A DNA stretch of 12,099 nt from Rickettsiales bacterium (GTDB lineage Bacteria > Pseudomonadota > Alphaproteobacteria > Rickettsiales > UBA8987): the NCBI GenBank assembly GCA_020631295.1, contig JAHDHN010000035.1, positions 1 through 12,099 on the forward strand, given 5' to 3'. Shown here piece after piece: positions 1-7,088 of the stretch; the stretch's first letter is position 1; every line of letters starts with the position of its first letter. The notes below the pieces were generated by a model. It had not been told where the DNA came from. It was given only the letters and a program-made list of their open reading frames with translations, and did no database searches. The translations under genes and the position numbers were made by a program.

Positions 1-76
1 AAACCACAGGGAACAATAGCTTTTATGAATTGTTAAGCGATCTTATTATACTAATTCCACTTAACTTTTTACTGCA

Positions 77-163
77 ATCCCTGACAAGCGAAGCGCAGAT
101 CGGGGATCCAGGGTTAACAAGCACTATTTATCGTTTTGCTCTGGGCCCTCGCTTTCGCAAGGG
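77..163. repeat. Intergenic palindromic repeat, copy 1
   Basis: Two linked inverted structures are visible. ATCCC (77-81) pairs with GGGAT (103-107). It is followed by CCAGGG (108-113), partly complementary to CTGG at 141-144. The element ends in the hairpin CCCTCGCTTTCGCAAGGG (146-163), identical over 18 bases to 11104-11121 at the other end of the window. The middle part, GGGTTA-ACAA-CACT, also resembles 11068-11080. It lies just downstream of cca, where it could act as a 3' mRNA structure. The flanking bases 1-76 and 164-184 hold nothing I can assign. Confidence 0.75.
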
Positions 164-184
164 CTTCAAAATAGAATGATCTTA

Positions 185-1321
185 CTATATATACTCCAAC
201 AACATCTCTCGATCAGGCTTATAGCCTTCTGTTTCCCAATAAGTTTCTGCTTGTGTGAGTGCATCACCCAATGCTTTTCCTTGCAGGCCATGTGCTGCCA
301 TCACATCTGTGGCGGTGAGTGGAAAGGTGGGGATTTTCCACGCAAGCAGCTGTTTATATTGCTGATGTAGCGCCTCTAACGGCATGCCGCTCGCCTCACC
401 CAAAAGCAGCATGCGTTGCCAACATGCATCTGCATCTAATGTCTGCTTATGCTGCGCGCGCCACCAGCACCTCCATGCAGCCTCATCCCACTCACCCGCA
501 TTCTCTTTTTCGAAACATAACAAGGCACGTTGCTGCTTGCTAAACGGCCAGGATGTGATGGTATATTGCTCTGCAGAAAAATACATCGCCCATTTGCTGA
601 AGGGACGGCCTTCTGTTTTATATTCCTCTACCACAGGCTGCAATGAAGGCAGCTGCAAGGCTGCATGCGCCCCCGCCTGCTCTAATAATACACACACAGC
701 ATACCCCGCAGGATAGTGCAGCAGCTTCAGATATTCATGTAACACACGCTCTTTGGAAAGCTGCGCCAGGCCAGCAATATTAGCGTTGATTATGCGCAAA
801 TACGCCTCATCTGGATGCATATCATATTGTGCCAAAAAACGAAAATAGCGCAATATGCGTAAGTAATCTTCCTTGATGCGTGTATCTGGATTTCCAATAA
901 AACGTAAGCGACCTGCCGCTAGATCCGCTTTTCCATTATGATAATCATAGAGCCCCCCATTCATATCCATGCTCATGGCATTGATGGTGAAATCCCGCCG
1001 TGCAGCATCCTCTTCCCAATCTTTGGAAAACGCCACAGTGGCACGCCGTCCGTCCGTACTCACATCCTTGCGTAAGGTGGTTACCTCATAAGGCTGGCCT
1101 TGATGCACAAGCGTGACGGTGCCATGAACAAGCCCGGTAGGGATGGCTTTGATGTTATGGGCATTTGCAACCTCCATCACCTGCTCTGGCGTGCGTGTGG
1201 TGGCAATGTCCCAATCTGAAATTATTTCACCAGAGAGCATATGCCGCACTACACCGCCTACCAGCCTGGATTCATGGCCGTCCTGATTGAGGATAGATAG
1301 CAATGCCTTATAATCACTCAT
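185..1321 (-). CDS. cca: CCA tRNA nucleotidyltransferase
   Basis: This enzyme builds or repairs the 3'-CCA end of tRNAs from CTP and ATP, in the cytoplasm, without a template. It is a class II polymerase-beta-type nucleotidyltransferase of 378 residues, a usual size for alphaproteobacteria. The N-terminal head shows LVGGVVR at 20-26, the metal-binding DWD pair (D36, D38) in SDWDIATT, the third acidic residue E79 in YEVTTLR, and RRDFTINAM at 108-116. The RNA-binding part begins with GRLRFIG and RIKEDYLRILRYFRF (148-162). One oddity is His27 where most members have Asp in the GGxVRD motif. The start at 1321 overlaps the 3' end of the preceding membrane-protein gene by 8 bases and has little Shine-Dalgarno sequence, so translational coupling is likely. 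A poly(A) polymerase is the main alternative, but genomic context favours Cca. Confidence 0.93.
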   Translation of the reverse strand: MSDYKALLSILNQDGHESRLVGGVVRHMLSGEIISDWDIATTRTPEQVMEVANAHNIKAIPTGLVHGTVTLVHQGQPYEVTTLRKDVSTDGRRATVAFSKDWEEDAARRDFTINAMSMDMNGGLYDYHNGKADLAAGRLRFIGNPDTRIKEDYLRILRYFRFLAQYDMHPDEAYLRIINANIAGLAQLSKERVLHEYLKLLHYPAGYAVCVLLEQAGAHAALQLPSLQPVVEEYKTEGRPFSKWAMYFSAEQYTITSWPFSKQQRALLCFEKENAGEWDEAAWRCWWRAQHKQTLDADACWQRMLLLGEASGMPLEALHQQYKQLLAWKIPTFPLTATDVMAAHGLQGKALGDALTQAETYWETEGYKPDREMLLEYI

Positions 1322-1583
1322 GTAATTCAGAGGGCATAATCACACCATTTTCATATTTGGGTGGTGTGTATCTTGTTGCTGCATTGCTAGGCTTTCGCAG
1401 CACATCTGCCGCCACCAGCACTACCAGAATCAACACACTGGCAGCCAAGGACCATAAAAGCGCACGGCGCTCCGCAGCAGAATCACGCCGCTTCTTTAAT
1501 GCAGGCAGCAGCCAATATTTCCATAGCAAGAAGCCCAAAAGTGGCATAAGACTGGGCCATAATTTGTATAGCAGGCGAATCAT
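1314..1583 (-). CDS. Small two-helix membrane protein, DUF6111-like
   Basis: This is an 89-residue protein of unknown function. There are two hydrophobic stretches: residues 8-27 (rich in L, P, W) and about 43-60 (LWSLAASVLILVVLVAADVL). A positively charged segment (KKRRDSAAERR) lies between them, and a soluble tail ends in PPKYENGVIMP. Size, two helices, the ENG-x-x-x-P tail and the position directly upstream of cca match the DUF6111 family of alphaproteobacteria as I remember it; I could not search. I chose the start at 1583 because GGAG lies a few bases upstream. An ATG nine bases earlier (1592) lacks a clear ribosome site, and the frame stays open to 2030 only by running antisense through dapB. 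The gene overlaps cca by 8 bases and is divergent from dapB, with only about 36 bases between them. Confidence 0.7.
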   Translation of the reverse strand: MIRLLYKLWPSLMPLLGFLLWKYWLLPALKKRRDSAAERRALLWSLAASVLILVVLVAADVLRKPSNAATRYTPPKYENGVIMPSELHE

Positions 1584-1619
1584 AGTCTCCATGGTGCGCC
1601 AGGATGAAGGGAAATGCAA

Positions 1620-2420
1620 ATGAAAATCGGCATTATTGGCGCTGCCGGCCGCATGGGCCGCGCTCTTGTGCGCAATGCACTTAACCACAAGCAGGCAATG
1701 CTTGCCGGCGCGGTAGAACCTGCGGGCAGTGATTTTATAGGGCAAGATGCAGGCATTCTGGCGGGCCTGCCAGCTTGCGGCAATCTTGTGCATAGCGATG
1801 TTGAGGCGCTGATTGCCAGCTCTGATGCGGTGATTGAATTTACCACACCTGCGGCCACACTTGCCAATGCTGCTATTACTGCGCAACATGAAACAGCGCA
1901 TATTATTGGCACCACAGGCCTGACCGCAGAAGAGACAAAAAAGCTGCAAGCCTATGCAGCACAGACATGCATTATGCATGCGCATAATATGAGTGTGGGC
2001 GTGAATTTGCTGTGCCATTTGGTAGAACAAACGGCTGCAAAATTAGGCCCTGATGTGTTTGATATTGAGGTGTTGGAAATGCACCATAACCAAAAAATGG
2101 ACTCCCCTTCTGGCACCGCACTGAGCCTGGGTGAGGCTGCTGCAAAAGGGCGTGACGTAAGCCTGGAAGAAGTGGCATGCTATGAGCGTGTAGGCCAAGT
2201 GGGCGCACGACCAGAAGGCGAAATTGGCTTTGCCACATTGCGCGGAGGTGATGTGGTGGGCGACCATTCCGTGATTTTTGCAAGCAACCAGGAGTTGCTT
2301 ACCCTCTCACATTGTGCTACTAATAGGGATGTGTTTGCCGCAGGCGCCGTGGCCGCTGCGTTGTGGTCTGCAGGCAAAGCACCGGGCTATTATAATATGC
2401 GGGATGTGCTGGGCTTGTAA
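1620..2420 (+). CDS. dapB: 4-hydroxy-tetrahydrodipicolinate reductase
   Basis: DapB reduces the product of DapA with NAD(P)H in the diaminopimelate/lysine pathway, feeding peptidoglycan synthesis. The 266 residues start with the nucleotide-binding glycine motif GAAGRMG, followed by EFTTP, GTTG and NMSVGVN. The catalytic stretch EVLEMHHNQKMDSPSGTAL carries the His-His pair, the lysine and the substrate-binding SGTA. Near the C terminus is IGFATLRGGDVVGDHSVIF, typical of the family. Two in-frame ATG codons, 1614 and 1620, are possible. I prefer 1620 because GAAGGG (1606-1611) is well spaced from it and the protein then begins MKIGIIGAAGRMG as in relatives. The gene is divergent from the DUF6111-like gene, so both promoters must lie within or very near coding sequence. 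A kinase-like gene follows 41 bases downstream on the same strand. Confidence 0.96.
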   Translation: MKIGIIGAAGRMGRALVRNALNHKQAMLAGAVEPAGSDFIGQDAGILAGLPACGNLVHSDVEALIASSDAVIEFTTPAATLANAAITAQHETAHIIGTTGLTAEETKKLQAYAAQTCIMHAHNMSVGVNLLCHLVEQTAAKLGPDVFDIEVLEMHHNQKMDSPSGTALSLGEAAAKGRDVSLEEVACYERVGQVGARPEGEIGFATLRGGDVVGDHSVIFASNQELLTLSHCATNRDVFAAGAVAAALWSAGKAPGYYNMRDVLGL

Positions 2421-2461
2421 GCCTTTTATACGCATCTCTCGCATAGTGATGTGGAGGGATA

Positions 2462-3664
2462 ATGGCACAAACGCAAAACAGCACCGAAGCGCTGCTTGAG
2501 CAAAAGCTGCATGAGCTGTATGATATTGAGGCGTCGCATAATCAGCTGTTAAAAGAGCTGGTGCAGCTGCAACGCAAGGCCGCCATTACCCGTATTGTGG
2601 ACTTGGTGACCGACGATATGTACAGCCTGGTAGCTGGCATTAAAGGGTTTGCGAGCTATCTTGAGCGAGACATTACCCACCCTGCGCACTCTCGCCATGT
2701 CACCCATATTCTGCAGGCAAGTGATGCGCTGGAGTCGATTATCACGCGGATTAATGATTATGCGGTGCAATCCCAACAGCAATCCCAACGTTGCGATGTA
2801 AAATCTGCCATTTCCGCTGCCACGGAGCATATCTCCACACAGATGGACACGCATTTGCTGCTGAACCTGAATATCCCGCAAGAAGAGCTGGTGACAGAGG
2901 CACATATGGCGCAATTGACAGATATGATCACCCAAATGCTGAATCATCCAGCCAACTGGGCACATGAGGAGGATGCCGCACTCACTGTGTCTGCGGCTAA
3001 GCGTGACTCACCTGTATTATTTGATAAAGCTGCCGATTCTATGGGCCATAATAGTTGGCAGGGCGAAAATGTGGACATTACCATTGCGCATGATGTGCTT
3101 GCTGCTGCACCTGACTCTTTGGCAGATATTTTTCCTAAAAACCCGAATTCGCTCTATCATATGAGCCATGCAAAGGCAGAAGGCATGCTGGCAGCACATA
3201 GCGGTGAGTTGCGCTTAGTGAAAGAAGAAAACGGCTACTTTCTGCAACTTACTCTGCCGCTGATTGATGCACATAATAGTGATAGTAGCAAAGACGCCAG
3301 CACCGCTCCCAAAGCGCGTATTTTAGTGGTGGATGATGAGCCTGTGGTGGCCAGTGTGCTCACCAAACATTTGGAACATATGGGCCATGAGGTGGGCTAT
3401 GTGCAAAGCGCGAAGGAGGCCATTGCCGTGCTTTCTGAAACCGCAGAGCATCATTGGGATATTGTGATTAGCGATAATATTATGCCACAAATGCGCGGCA
3501 GCGAGCTGATCAGCTATATCCAGAAAGCCTTCCCGCTGGTCTATTGTATTTTATGCAGCGGCTACCAAGAAGAACGGGGGTTGAAGGATGCTTCCTTCCT
3601 GAAAAAACCCATCAGCCTGGATGCATTAGAAGCCGTATTGGAAGTGTGGGAGCAGCGCATATGA
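2462..3664 (+). CDS. Degenerate hybrid histidine kinase (pseudokinase) with C-terminal receiver domain
   Basis: This 400-residue soluble protein is built like a hybrid histidine kinase. Residues 1-40 look like a coiled coil. Residues 41-105 resemble a dimerisation/phosphotransfer helical pair: DDMYSLVAGIKGFASYL aligns by eye with HELRxPLxxIxGFxxxL, but Asp51 stands where the histidine should be. Residues about 130-268 keep the outline of an ATPase fold (PDSLADIF, then AKAEGMLAAHSGELRLVKEENGYFLQLTLPL), yet the DxGxG and GxGL boxes are missing. Residues 285-400 are a normal receiver: DDE 291-293, acceptor Asp338, Ser366, Lys382-Pro383. My inference is that it cannot autophosphorylate and may act as a scaffold, phosphatase or phosphotransfer partner. 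Start 2462 follows GGAGGG (2453-2458). The stop overlaps the start of the next gene, a NarL-type regulator, by four bases. Confidence 0.8.
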   Translation: MAQTQNSTEALLEQKLHELYDIEASHNQLLKELVQLQRKAAITRIVDLVTDDMYSLVAGIKGFASYLERDITHPAHSRHVTHILQASDALESIITRINDYAVQSQQQSQRCDVKSAISAATEHISTQMDTHLLLNLNIPQEELVTEAHMAQLTDMITQMLNHPANWAHEEDAALTVSAAKRDSPVLFDKAADSMGHNSWQGENVDITIAHDVLAAAPDSLADIFPKNPNSLYHMSHAKAEGMLAAHSGELRLVKEENGYFLQLTLPLIDAHNSDSSKDASTAPKARILVVDDEPVVASVLTKHLEHMGHEVGYVQSAKEAIAVLSETAEHHWDIVISDNIMPQMRGSELISYIQKAFPLVYCILCSGYQEERGLKDASFLKKPISLDALEAVLEVWEQRI

Positions 3665-4296
3665 CCATGAAGCTTTTAATTGCAGATGACCATGAGCTGG
3701 TGTGCGACGCACTTTCTGCACTCATTCATCAGCAGCAGCCAGATGCAGAAATACTCACCGCAGAAGATATAGACAGCGCACTGAGCGCCCTCACTACAGC
3801 CGATGGTGTAGATGTAATATTGCTGGACCTTAACATGCCCGGCATGGAGCACATGGACGGCATTCGTCGCTGTAGAGAAGCACACCCAGATACGCCGATT
3901 ATGCTGATGAGTGGGCTGGCCAATAAGCTGGAGATTGATGCCGCCTTTGACATGGGAGTGATGGGCTATATCCCCAAAACCATGGCCGGAAAATCTCTGG
4001 TAAGTGCCTTGCATATTTTGGTAGCAGGCGAGCGTTATATCCATGCAAGCTTGCTCAGAAACAATGATCCATACGCACAAGAAAGTAATAGCACAAAAAC
4101 GCAGCTTACCAATAAAGAGCAGGAGGTACTCAACCAACTATTTATGGGCAACGCTAACAAAGAAATTGCCCGCCAGCTGGATATCAGCGAAAACACAGTA
4201 AAATTCCACCTGCGCGCCTTGTGTAATAAATTAAAAGCCCGTAACCGCACCGATATCGTTATTCAAGCCATCAAGCTTGGATTACGGAATGTGTAA
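3661..4296 (+). CDS. NarL/LuxR-family response regulator
   Basis: This is a DNA-binding two-component regulator of 211 residues. The receiver domain spans about 1-120, with acidic pair Asp9-Asp10, acceptor Asp56 in LLDLNMPG, Ser84 and Lys106, so phosphorylation should be possible. A LuxR-type helix-turn-helix occupies about 148-208 (LTNKEQEVL, NKEIARQLDISENTVKFHL, LKARNRTDIV). The frame is open further upstream to 3544, inside the preceding gene. I chose ATG 3661 because GGGAG (3648-3652) lies eight bases before it and the ATG overlaps the previous stop as ATGA, the usual sign of translational coupling. Another ATG follows at 3667. The partner is probably the degenerate hybrid kinase encoded just upstream, but no intact sensor kinase is in the window, so the phosphate donor is unknown. 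Target genes cannot be read from this sequence. Confidence 0.92.
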   Translation: MTMKLLIADDHELVCDALSALIHQQQPDAEILTAEDIDSALSALTTADGVDVILLDLNMPGMEHMDGIRRCREAHPDTPIMLMSGLANKLEIDAAFDMGVMGYIPKTMAGKSLVSALHILVAGERYIHASLLRNNDPYAQESNSTKTQLTNKEQEVLNQLFMGNANKEIARQLDISENTVKFHLRALCNKLKARNRTDIVIQAIKLGLRNV

Positions 4297-4320
4297 GCTA
4301 TTTTTTACTCTGCTTTAAAT

Positions 4321-4758
4321 ATGACAGCAAAACCTTCAGCAAAAAAACAACAATTAGATAAGGCAATTCAACCTCATTGCCTTTGCATTGTTGGCTCAGG
4401 ATATATTGACATAATAGTTCATAGAAAAAAAATAAAAGCGTTTATTGAAGAGCTAAATAAAATTGAAATTTTTATTGATGCTGCAACATGGTGGTGTCTT
4501 GTATCAGAAGAAAAAAATAGTGGTTGTCCACATGGATTAGGCGGACCAATGTTTAATGATAGTTACTTATCAGAGATAACTCATGAATATGATAATTTTT
4601 TACGCTTAGATAGCAATGTAACTGTTCATAACAACAATGTTTTAAAAGAAATTATGAACAAAAAGATTACCGACCAACTTACGTACTCTGGAGCTAGTTG
4701 TCTTCATGTTGGTTTATGGCTTGACGTTCCAGACTCTTGGGAGAGCACATTCTCTTAA
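4321..4758 (+). CDS. AT-rich hypothetical protein
   Basis: I do not recognise this 145-residue protein with confidence. It has no signal peptide or membrane segment. The N terminus is lysine-rich (AKKQQLDKA). Then come CLCIVGSGYIDIIVHRKKIKAFIEEL, a WWCLVSEE stretch, and GCPHGLGGP at about 77-85, which together hold several Cys and His residues. The GCPHG-x-GGP pattern reminds me of small uncharacterised proteins sometimes seen as immunity-like proteins, but I could not check this. Two 60-base stretches (4321-4440) are 35% and 30% G+C, against about half in neighbouring genes, which suggests recent acquisition. No good ribosome site precedes ATG 4321. It may be read with the regulator 24 bases upstream, and it converges on ruvX with a 20-base gap and no visible terminator. 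It could also be a decaying gene. Confidence 0.6.
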   Translation: MTAKPSAKKQQLDKAIQPHCLCIVGSGYIDIIVHRKKIKAFIEELNKIEIFIDAATWWCLVSEEKNSGCPHGLGGPMFNDSYLSEITHEYDNFLRLDSNVTVHNNNVLKEIMNKKITDQLTYSGASCLHVGLWLDVPDSWESTFS

Positions 4759-4778
4759 TCCTACATAAGATTTACAAC

Positions 4779-5225
4779 CTACAGCCGCTCTAATACAGTG
4801 GTCAGAATAACCGCAGCAGCTGCGGCATCGACCGGGCGTTTTTGCAGCTGCATGGATTTTGCCTTTTCGCTAGAAAAGCGCTCATCTTCTAATAATATGT
4901 GTAACTCAGGCCGTAATTTCAGCAGATTGCGCCCAAACTGCATGGCCGCTTGTGCCATGGGGCTTGTGCGCCCATCCACATGCAGCGGCAGGCCAATTAC
5001 CATATGGTTGCATGCATATTCATCCAGCAGCATAAACAGTGACTCTGCCACTGCTGTAAATTTCTTATGGGCAATGATACTGTGCGGATGCGCCATGCTG
5101 CGCAACCCATCACTAATTGCCACGCCCACACGTGCCTTGCCATAATCCACAGCCAGAATGCGACTGCTATCTGCTAAAGAAGCAGCAAAATCATCAAATG
5201 AAGAAAAGGTAGGAATGGCTGACAA
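4779..5225 (-). CDS. ruvX: Putative pre-16S rRNA nuclease / Holliday junction resolvase-like RuvX (YqgF)
   Basis: The YqgF/RuvX family has an RNase H-like fold. Its members are annotated as Holliday junction resolvases and shown in E. coli to help mature the 5' end of 16S rRNA. All family landmarks are present in 148 residues: LAVDYGKARVGVAISD with Asp27, VIGLPLHVDG at about 76-85, LEDERFSSEKA with Glu113 or Glu115, and the final acidic residue Asp133 in RPVDAAAAAVIL. The first 22 residues are an extension before the first strand. No ATG exists between the preceding stop codon and the catalytic core, so TTG 5225 is the only sensible start. That start directly follows the pleD stop in the same frame, so translation probably depends on ribosomes ending at pleD. 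Confidence 0.92.
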   Translation of the reverse strand: MSAIPTFSSFDDFAASLADSSRILAVDYGKARVGVAISDGLRSMAHPHSIIAHKKFTAVAESLFMLLDEYACNHMVIGLPLHVDGRTSPMAQAAMQFGRNLLKLRPELHILLEDERFSSEKAKSMQLQKRPVDAAAAAVILTTVLERL

Positions 5226-5228
5226 TTA
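5223..5228 (-). promoter_or_regulatory. pleD stop / ruvX TTG start junction
   Basis: On the minus strand the pleD stop TAA (5228-5226) is followed immediately, in the same reading frame, by TTG (5225-5223), the start assigned to ruvX. Only weak purine-rich sequence (GGCGCGG) lies upstream, inside the pleD end. This arrangement favours termination and re-initiation. Stop read-through would give a PleD-RuvX fusion. Confidence 0.65.
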
Positions 5229-6629
5229 GAAATCCGCGCCTACAATTTTTTCACGCGTGAGAGCAGAAATCACACGGTTACGCCCGGAATTTTTGGCCTG
5301 ATACAAACACTCATCCGAACGCTTAATCAAATCACCTGCTGTATCTCCATTCATATTCAGTGTGGAAACGCCTGCGCTAATGGTGATAGATACCGTGCCA
5401 GGGCTGGCCGATATATTCACCGGTGTGTCCGCAATATGGGTGCGGATACGTTCCGCCACCAACTCTGCTAAATCCAAGGAAGTATTTGGCATGGCAATCA
5501 CAAATTCTTCGCCGCCCACACGCGCGCAAATATCGGTGCTGCGCGTGCCTTCTTTTATCATCTCCGCCACTTCTTTCAGCACCTCATCTCCAATGGCATG
5601 CCCCCAACCTGGGCGATCATTCACCGCTTTAAAATGATCAATATCAATGGTCATAAGTGATAAATCTTTTCCCACCGTCATGGCATCATCAATAATATTC
5701 TGAATATGCGTATCCAAATAGCGGCGATTATAGAGCCCCGTTAACGGATCCACCACAGAGGCGCTGAAGGTTTCTTCGTAATTGGCACGAAGCGCATCTT
5801 GATATTGCTTACGAAGCATTTGTGTGCGCACACGCGCTACCAGCTCATTTGCATCAATCGGCGCAATAATATAATCATCAATACCCACTTCCAGTGATTT
5901 GGATAATAGCGGATGATCGTCCTCATCAATAATAATCAGAATCGGTATATGACGTAGCTCTTCACGGCTGCGAATATGCATGCCCAGCCGCACGCCATCC
6001 GCATCATCCAGCATAGAACTCATAATGATAAGATCAAAGGACATTGATGTAAGTGTTGCATCAATATCATCCGGATGGATGACCATCACCTCTTTTTTCG
6101 TTGCTTCCAGTGCTTTACGGATTTTCTTGCTCTGCACGCGGTCATCATCCACCAGCAACACACGCCCTTCCACGAATTTATCCTTACTCAGAATCTCGGT
6201 AGGAACGGCACCAAATTCCGTGCCGGTTTTATTACGCATACGCAGCTCATCCAGCACCATCTTCACACGAATAAGCGAACGCACACGTGCAAATAAATGC
6301 ACCTCATCCACCGGTTTGGTAATGAAATCAGTAGCGCCCACATTAAGGCCACGCACCCGGTCCTCTTGCTCGCTTAACGCGGTTACCATCACCACAGGAA
6401 TATGCGCCGTTTCTGGATTGCGTTTAATATGCTGGCATACCTCAAACCCATCCATCTCTGGCATCATAATATCTAATAATACAATATCAGGGGTCACTTC
6501 TGGCAGCATTTCCAATGCTTCGCGCCCGCTATAGGCAGAAAATGTGGTGTAATATTCCTGGCGCAATTTTGCTTCCAGCAATTTCACATTATGCGGAATG
6601 TCATCAACAATAAGAATTCGACCTGTCAT
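5226..6629 (-). CDS. pleD: PleD-type diguanylate cyclase response regulator (REC-REC-GGDEF)
   Basis: PleD makes cyclic di-GMP from two GTP when its first receiver is phosphorylated, and in Caulobacter steers the swarmer-to-stalked transition. The 467 residues match that layout. Receiver 1 has Asp9-Asp10, acceptor Asp53, Thr83 and Lys105. Receiver 2 (about 156-275) has Ser204 at the acceptor site and Ala256 for the lysine, so it is an adaptor, as in known PleD. The GGDEF domain begins at DPLTGLYNRRYL, with catalytic GGEEF at 372-376 and inhibitory RxxD (R363-D366) five residues before it, so product inhibition should work. An oddity is NDRPGWGHAIGD at 337-348, two residues longer than the usual NDxxGHxxGD. 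The start overlaps the divK stop by four bases (ATGA), and ruvX follows without a gap. Confidence 0.95.
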   Translation of the reverse strand: MTGRILIVDDIPHNVKLLEAKLRQEYYTTFSAYSGREALEMLPEVTPDIVLLDIMMPEMDGFEVCQHIKRNPETAHIPVVMVTALSEQEDRVRGLNVGATDFITKPVDEVHLFARVRSLIRVKMVLDELRMRNKTGTEFGAVPTEILSKDKFVEGRVLLVDDDRVQSKKIRKALEATKKEVMVIHPDDIDATLTSMSFDLIIMSSMLDDADGVRLGMHIRSREELRHIPILIIIDEDDHPLLSKSLEVGIDDYIIAPIDANELVARVRTQMLRKQYQDALRANYEETFSASVVDPLTGLYNRRYLDTHIQNIIDDAMTVGKDLSLMTIDIDHFKAVNDRPGWGHAIGDEVLKEVAEMIKEGTRSTDICARVGGEEFVIAMPNTSLDLAELVAERIRTHIADTPVNISASPGTVSITISAGVSTLNMNGDTAGDLIKRSDECLYQAKNSGRNRVISALTREKIVGADF

Positions 6630-7018
6630 GATAGAAACGGTGTAATGGTCGTGACAAAATTTTCAATAGAAATTGGCTTAGAAATATAGCCCTGACACCC
6701 TGAGCTAAGGATCTTATCCTTATCCTGCTGCATAGCAAATGCGGTTACTGCAATAATCGGTGTATCTTTCAGCAGCTGCTCTGCTCTAAAATCATTGATT
6801 AAATCTAGCCCTGAAATATTGGGCAGCTGAATGTCCATCAAGATAAGGTCTGGCTGCTCTATCTTCGCCACATTTAGTGCATCTTTACCGTCCGTCACTT
6901 CCACTGTGCTGCAACCATGTGCAGAAAGCAGATCCTGAAACAATTTCAGGTTAAGCTCATTATCTTCAACAATCAGCACCTTCTTTTGTTCAAACTGTAC
7001 AACAGCACCTTGCGACAT
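6626..7018 (-). CDS. divK: DivK-type single-domain response regulator
   Basis: DivK is a stand-alone receiver that relays phosphate state between the kinases DivJ/PleC and the CtrA pathway in alphaproteobacteria, controlling division and polarity. This 130-residue protein is one receiver domain with no output domain: Glu18-Asp19 acidic pair, acceptor Asp62 in LMDIQLPNISG, Thr92 and Lys114 in ISKPIS. The TPIIAVTAFAMQQDKDKIL stretch is typical of DivK. The link to pleD, overlapping by four bases, is the gene order known from Caulobacter and supports the name. The start at 7018 has GAGG five bases upstream. The 70-base gap before it (7019-7088), separating it from the DUF2125-like gene, may hold a promoter. 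I saw no clear CtrA half-site pair there. The kinases themselves are not in this window. Confidence 0.93.
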   Translation of the reverse strand: MSQGAVVQFEQKKVLIVEDNELNLKLFQDLLSAHGCSTVEVTDGKDALNVAKIEQPDLILMDIQLPNISGLDLINDFRAEQLLKDTPIIAVTAFAMQQDKDKILSSGCQGYISKPISIENFVTTITPFLS

Positions 7019-7088
7019 TATGTCCTCACCTTTAACCTAAGAGGAGAATAGCATATTCAGAGCGCAATGCAATACGGGAAGCCTTCCC

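Noticed and set aside
3..179. A frame on the plus strand open through the left edge and the repeat (59 codons).
   Set aside because: It has no start in the window, its second half is only the repeat read as protein, and I recognise nothing in it. A gene end interrupted by a repeat cannot be excluded, but it is unsupported.
1584..2030. An upstream extension of the small membrane protein, making 238 residues.
   Set aside because: The extra part is antisense to dapB, is rich in Cys/His with no family pattern, and a good ribosome site precedes 1583.
3544..3660. An earlier start for the NarL-type regulator.
   Set aside because: The added 39 residues lie in another frame of the receiver domain upstream. 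ATG 3661 has a ribosome site and a stop-start overlap.
5156..5225. The N-terminal extension of RuvX as a separate domain or wrong start.
   Set aside because: The 22 residues hold no recognisable domain and no later ATG exists before the catalytic core, so the TTG start is kept.
5980..6534. A 184-residue frame on the plus strand opposite pleD.
   Set aside because: It is Ser/Thr-rich and low in complexity, fully antisense to a clear REC-REC-GGDEF gene, and is a shadow of its codon use.
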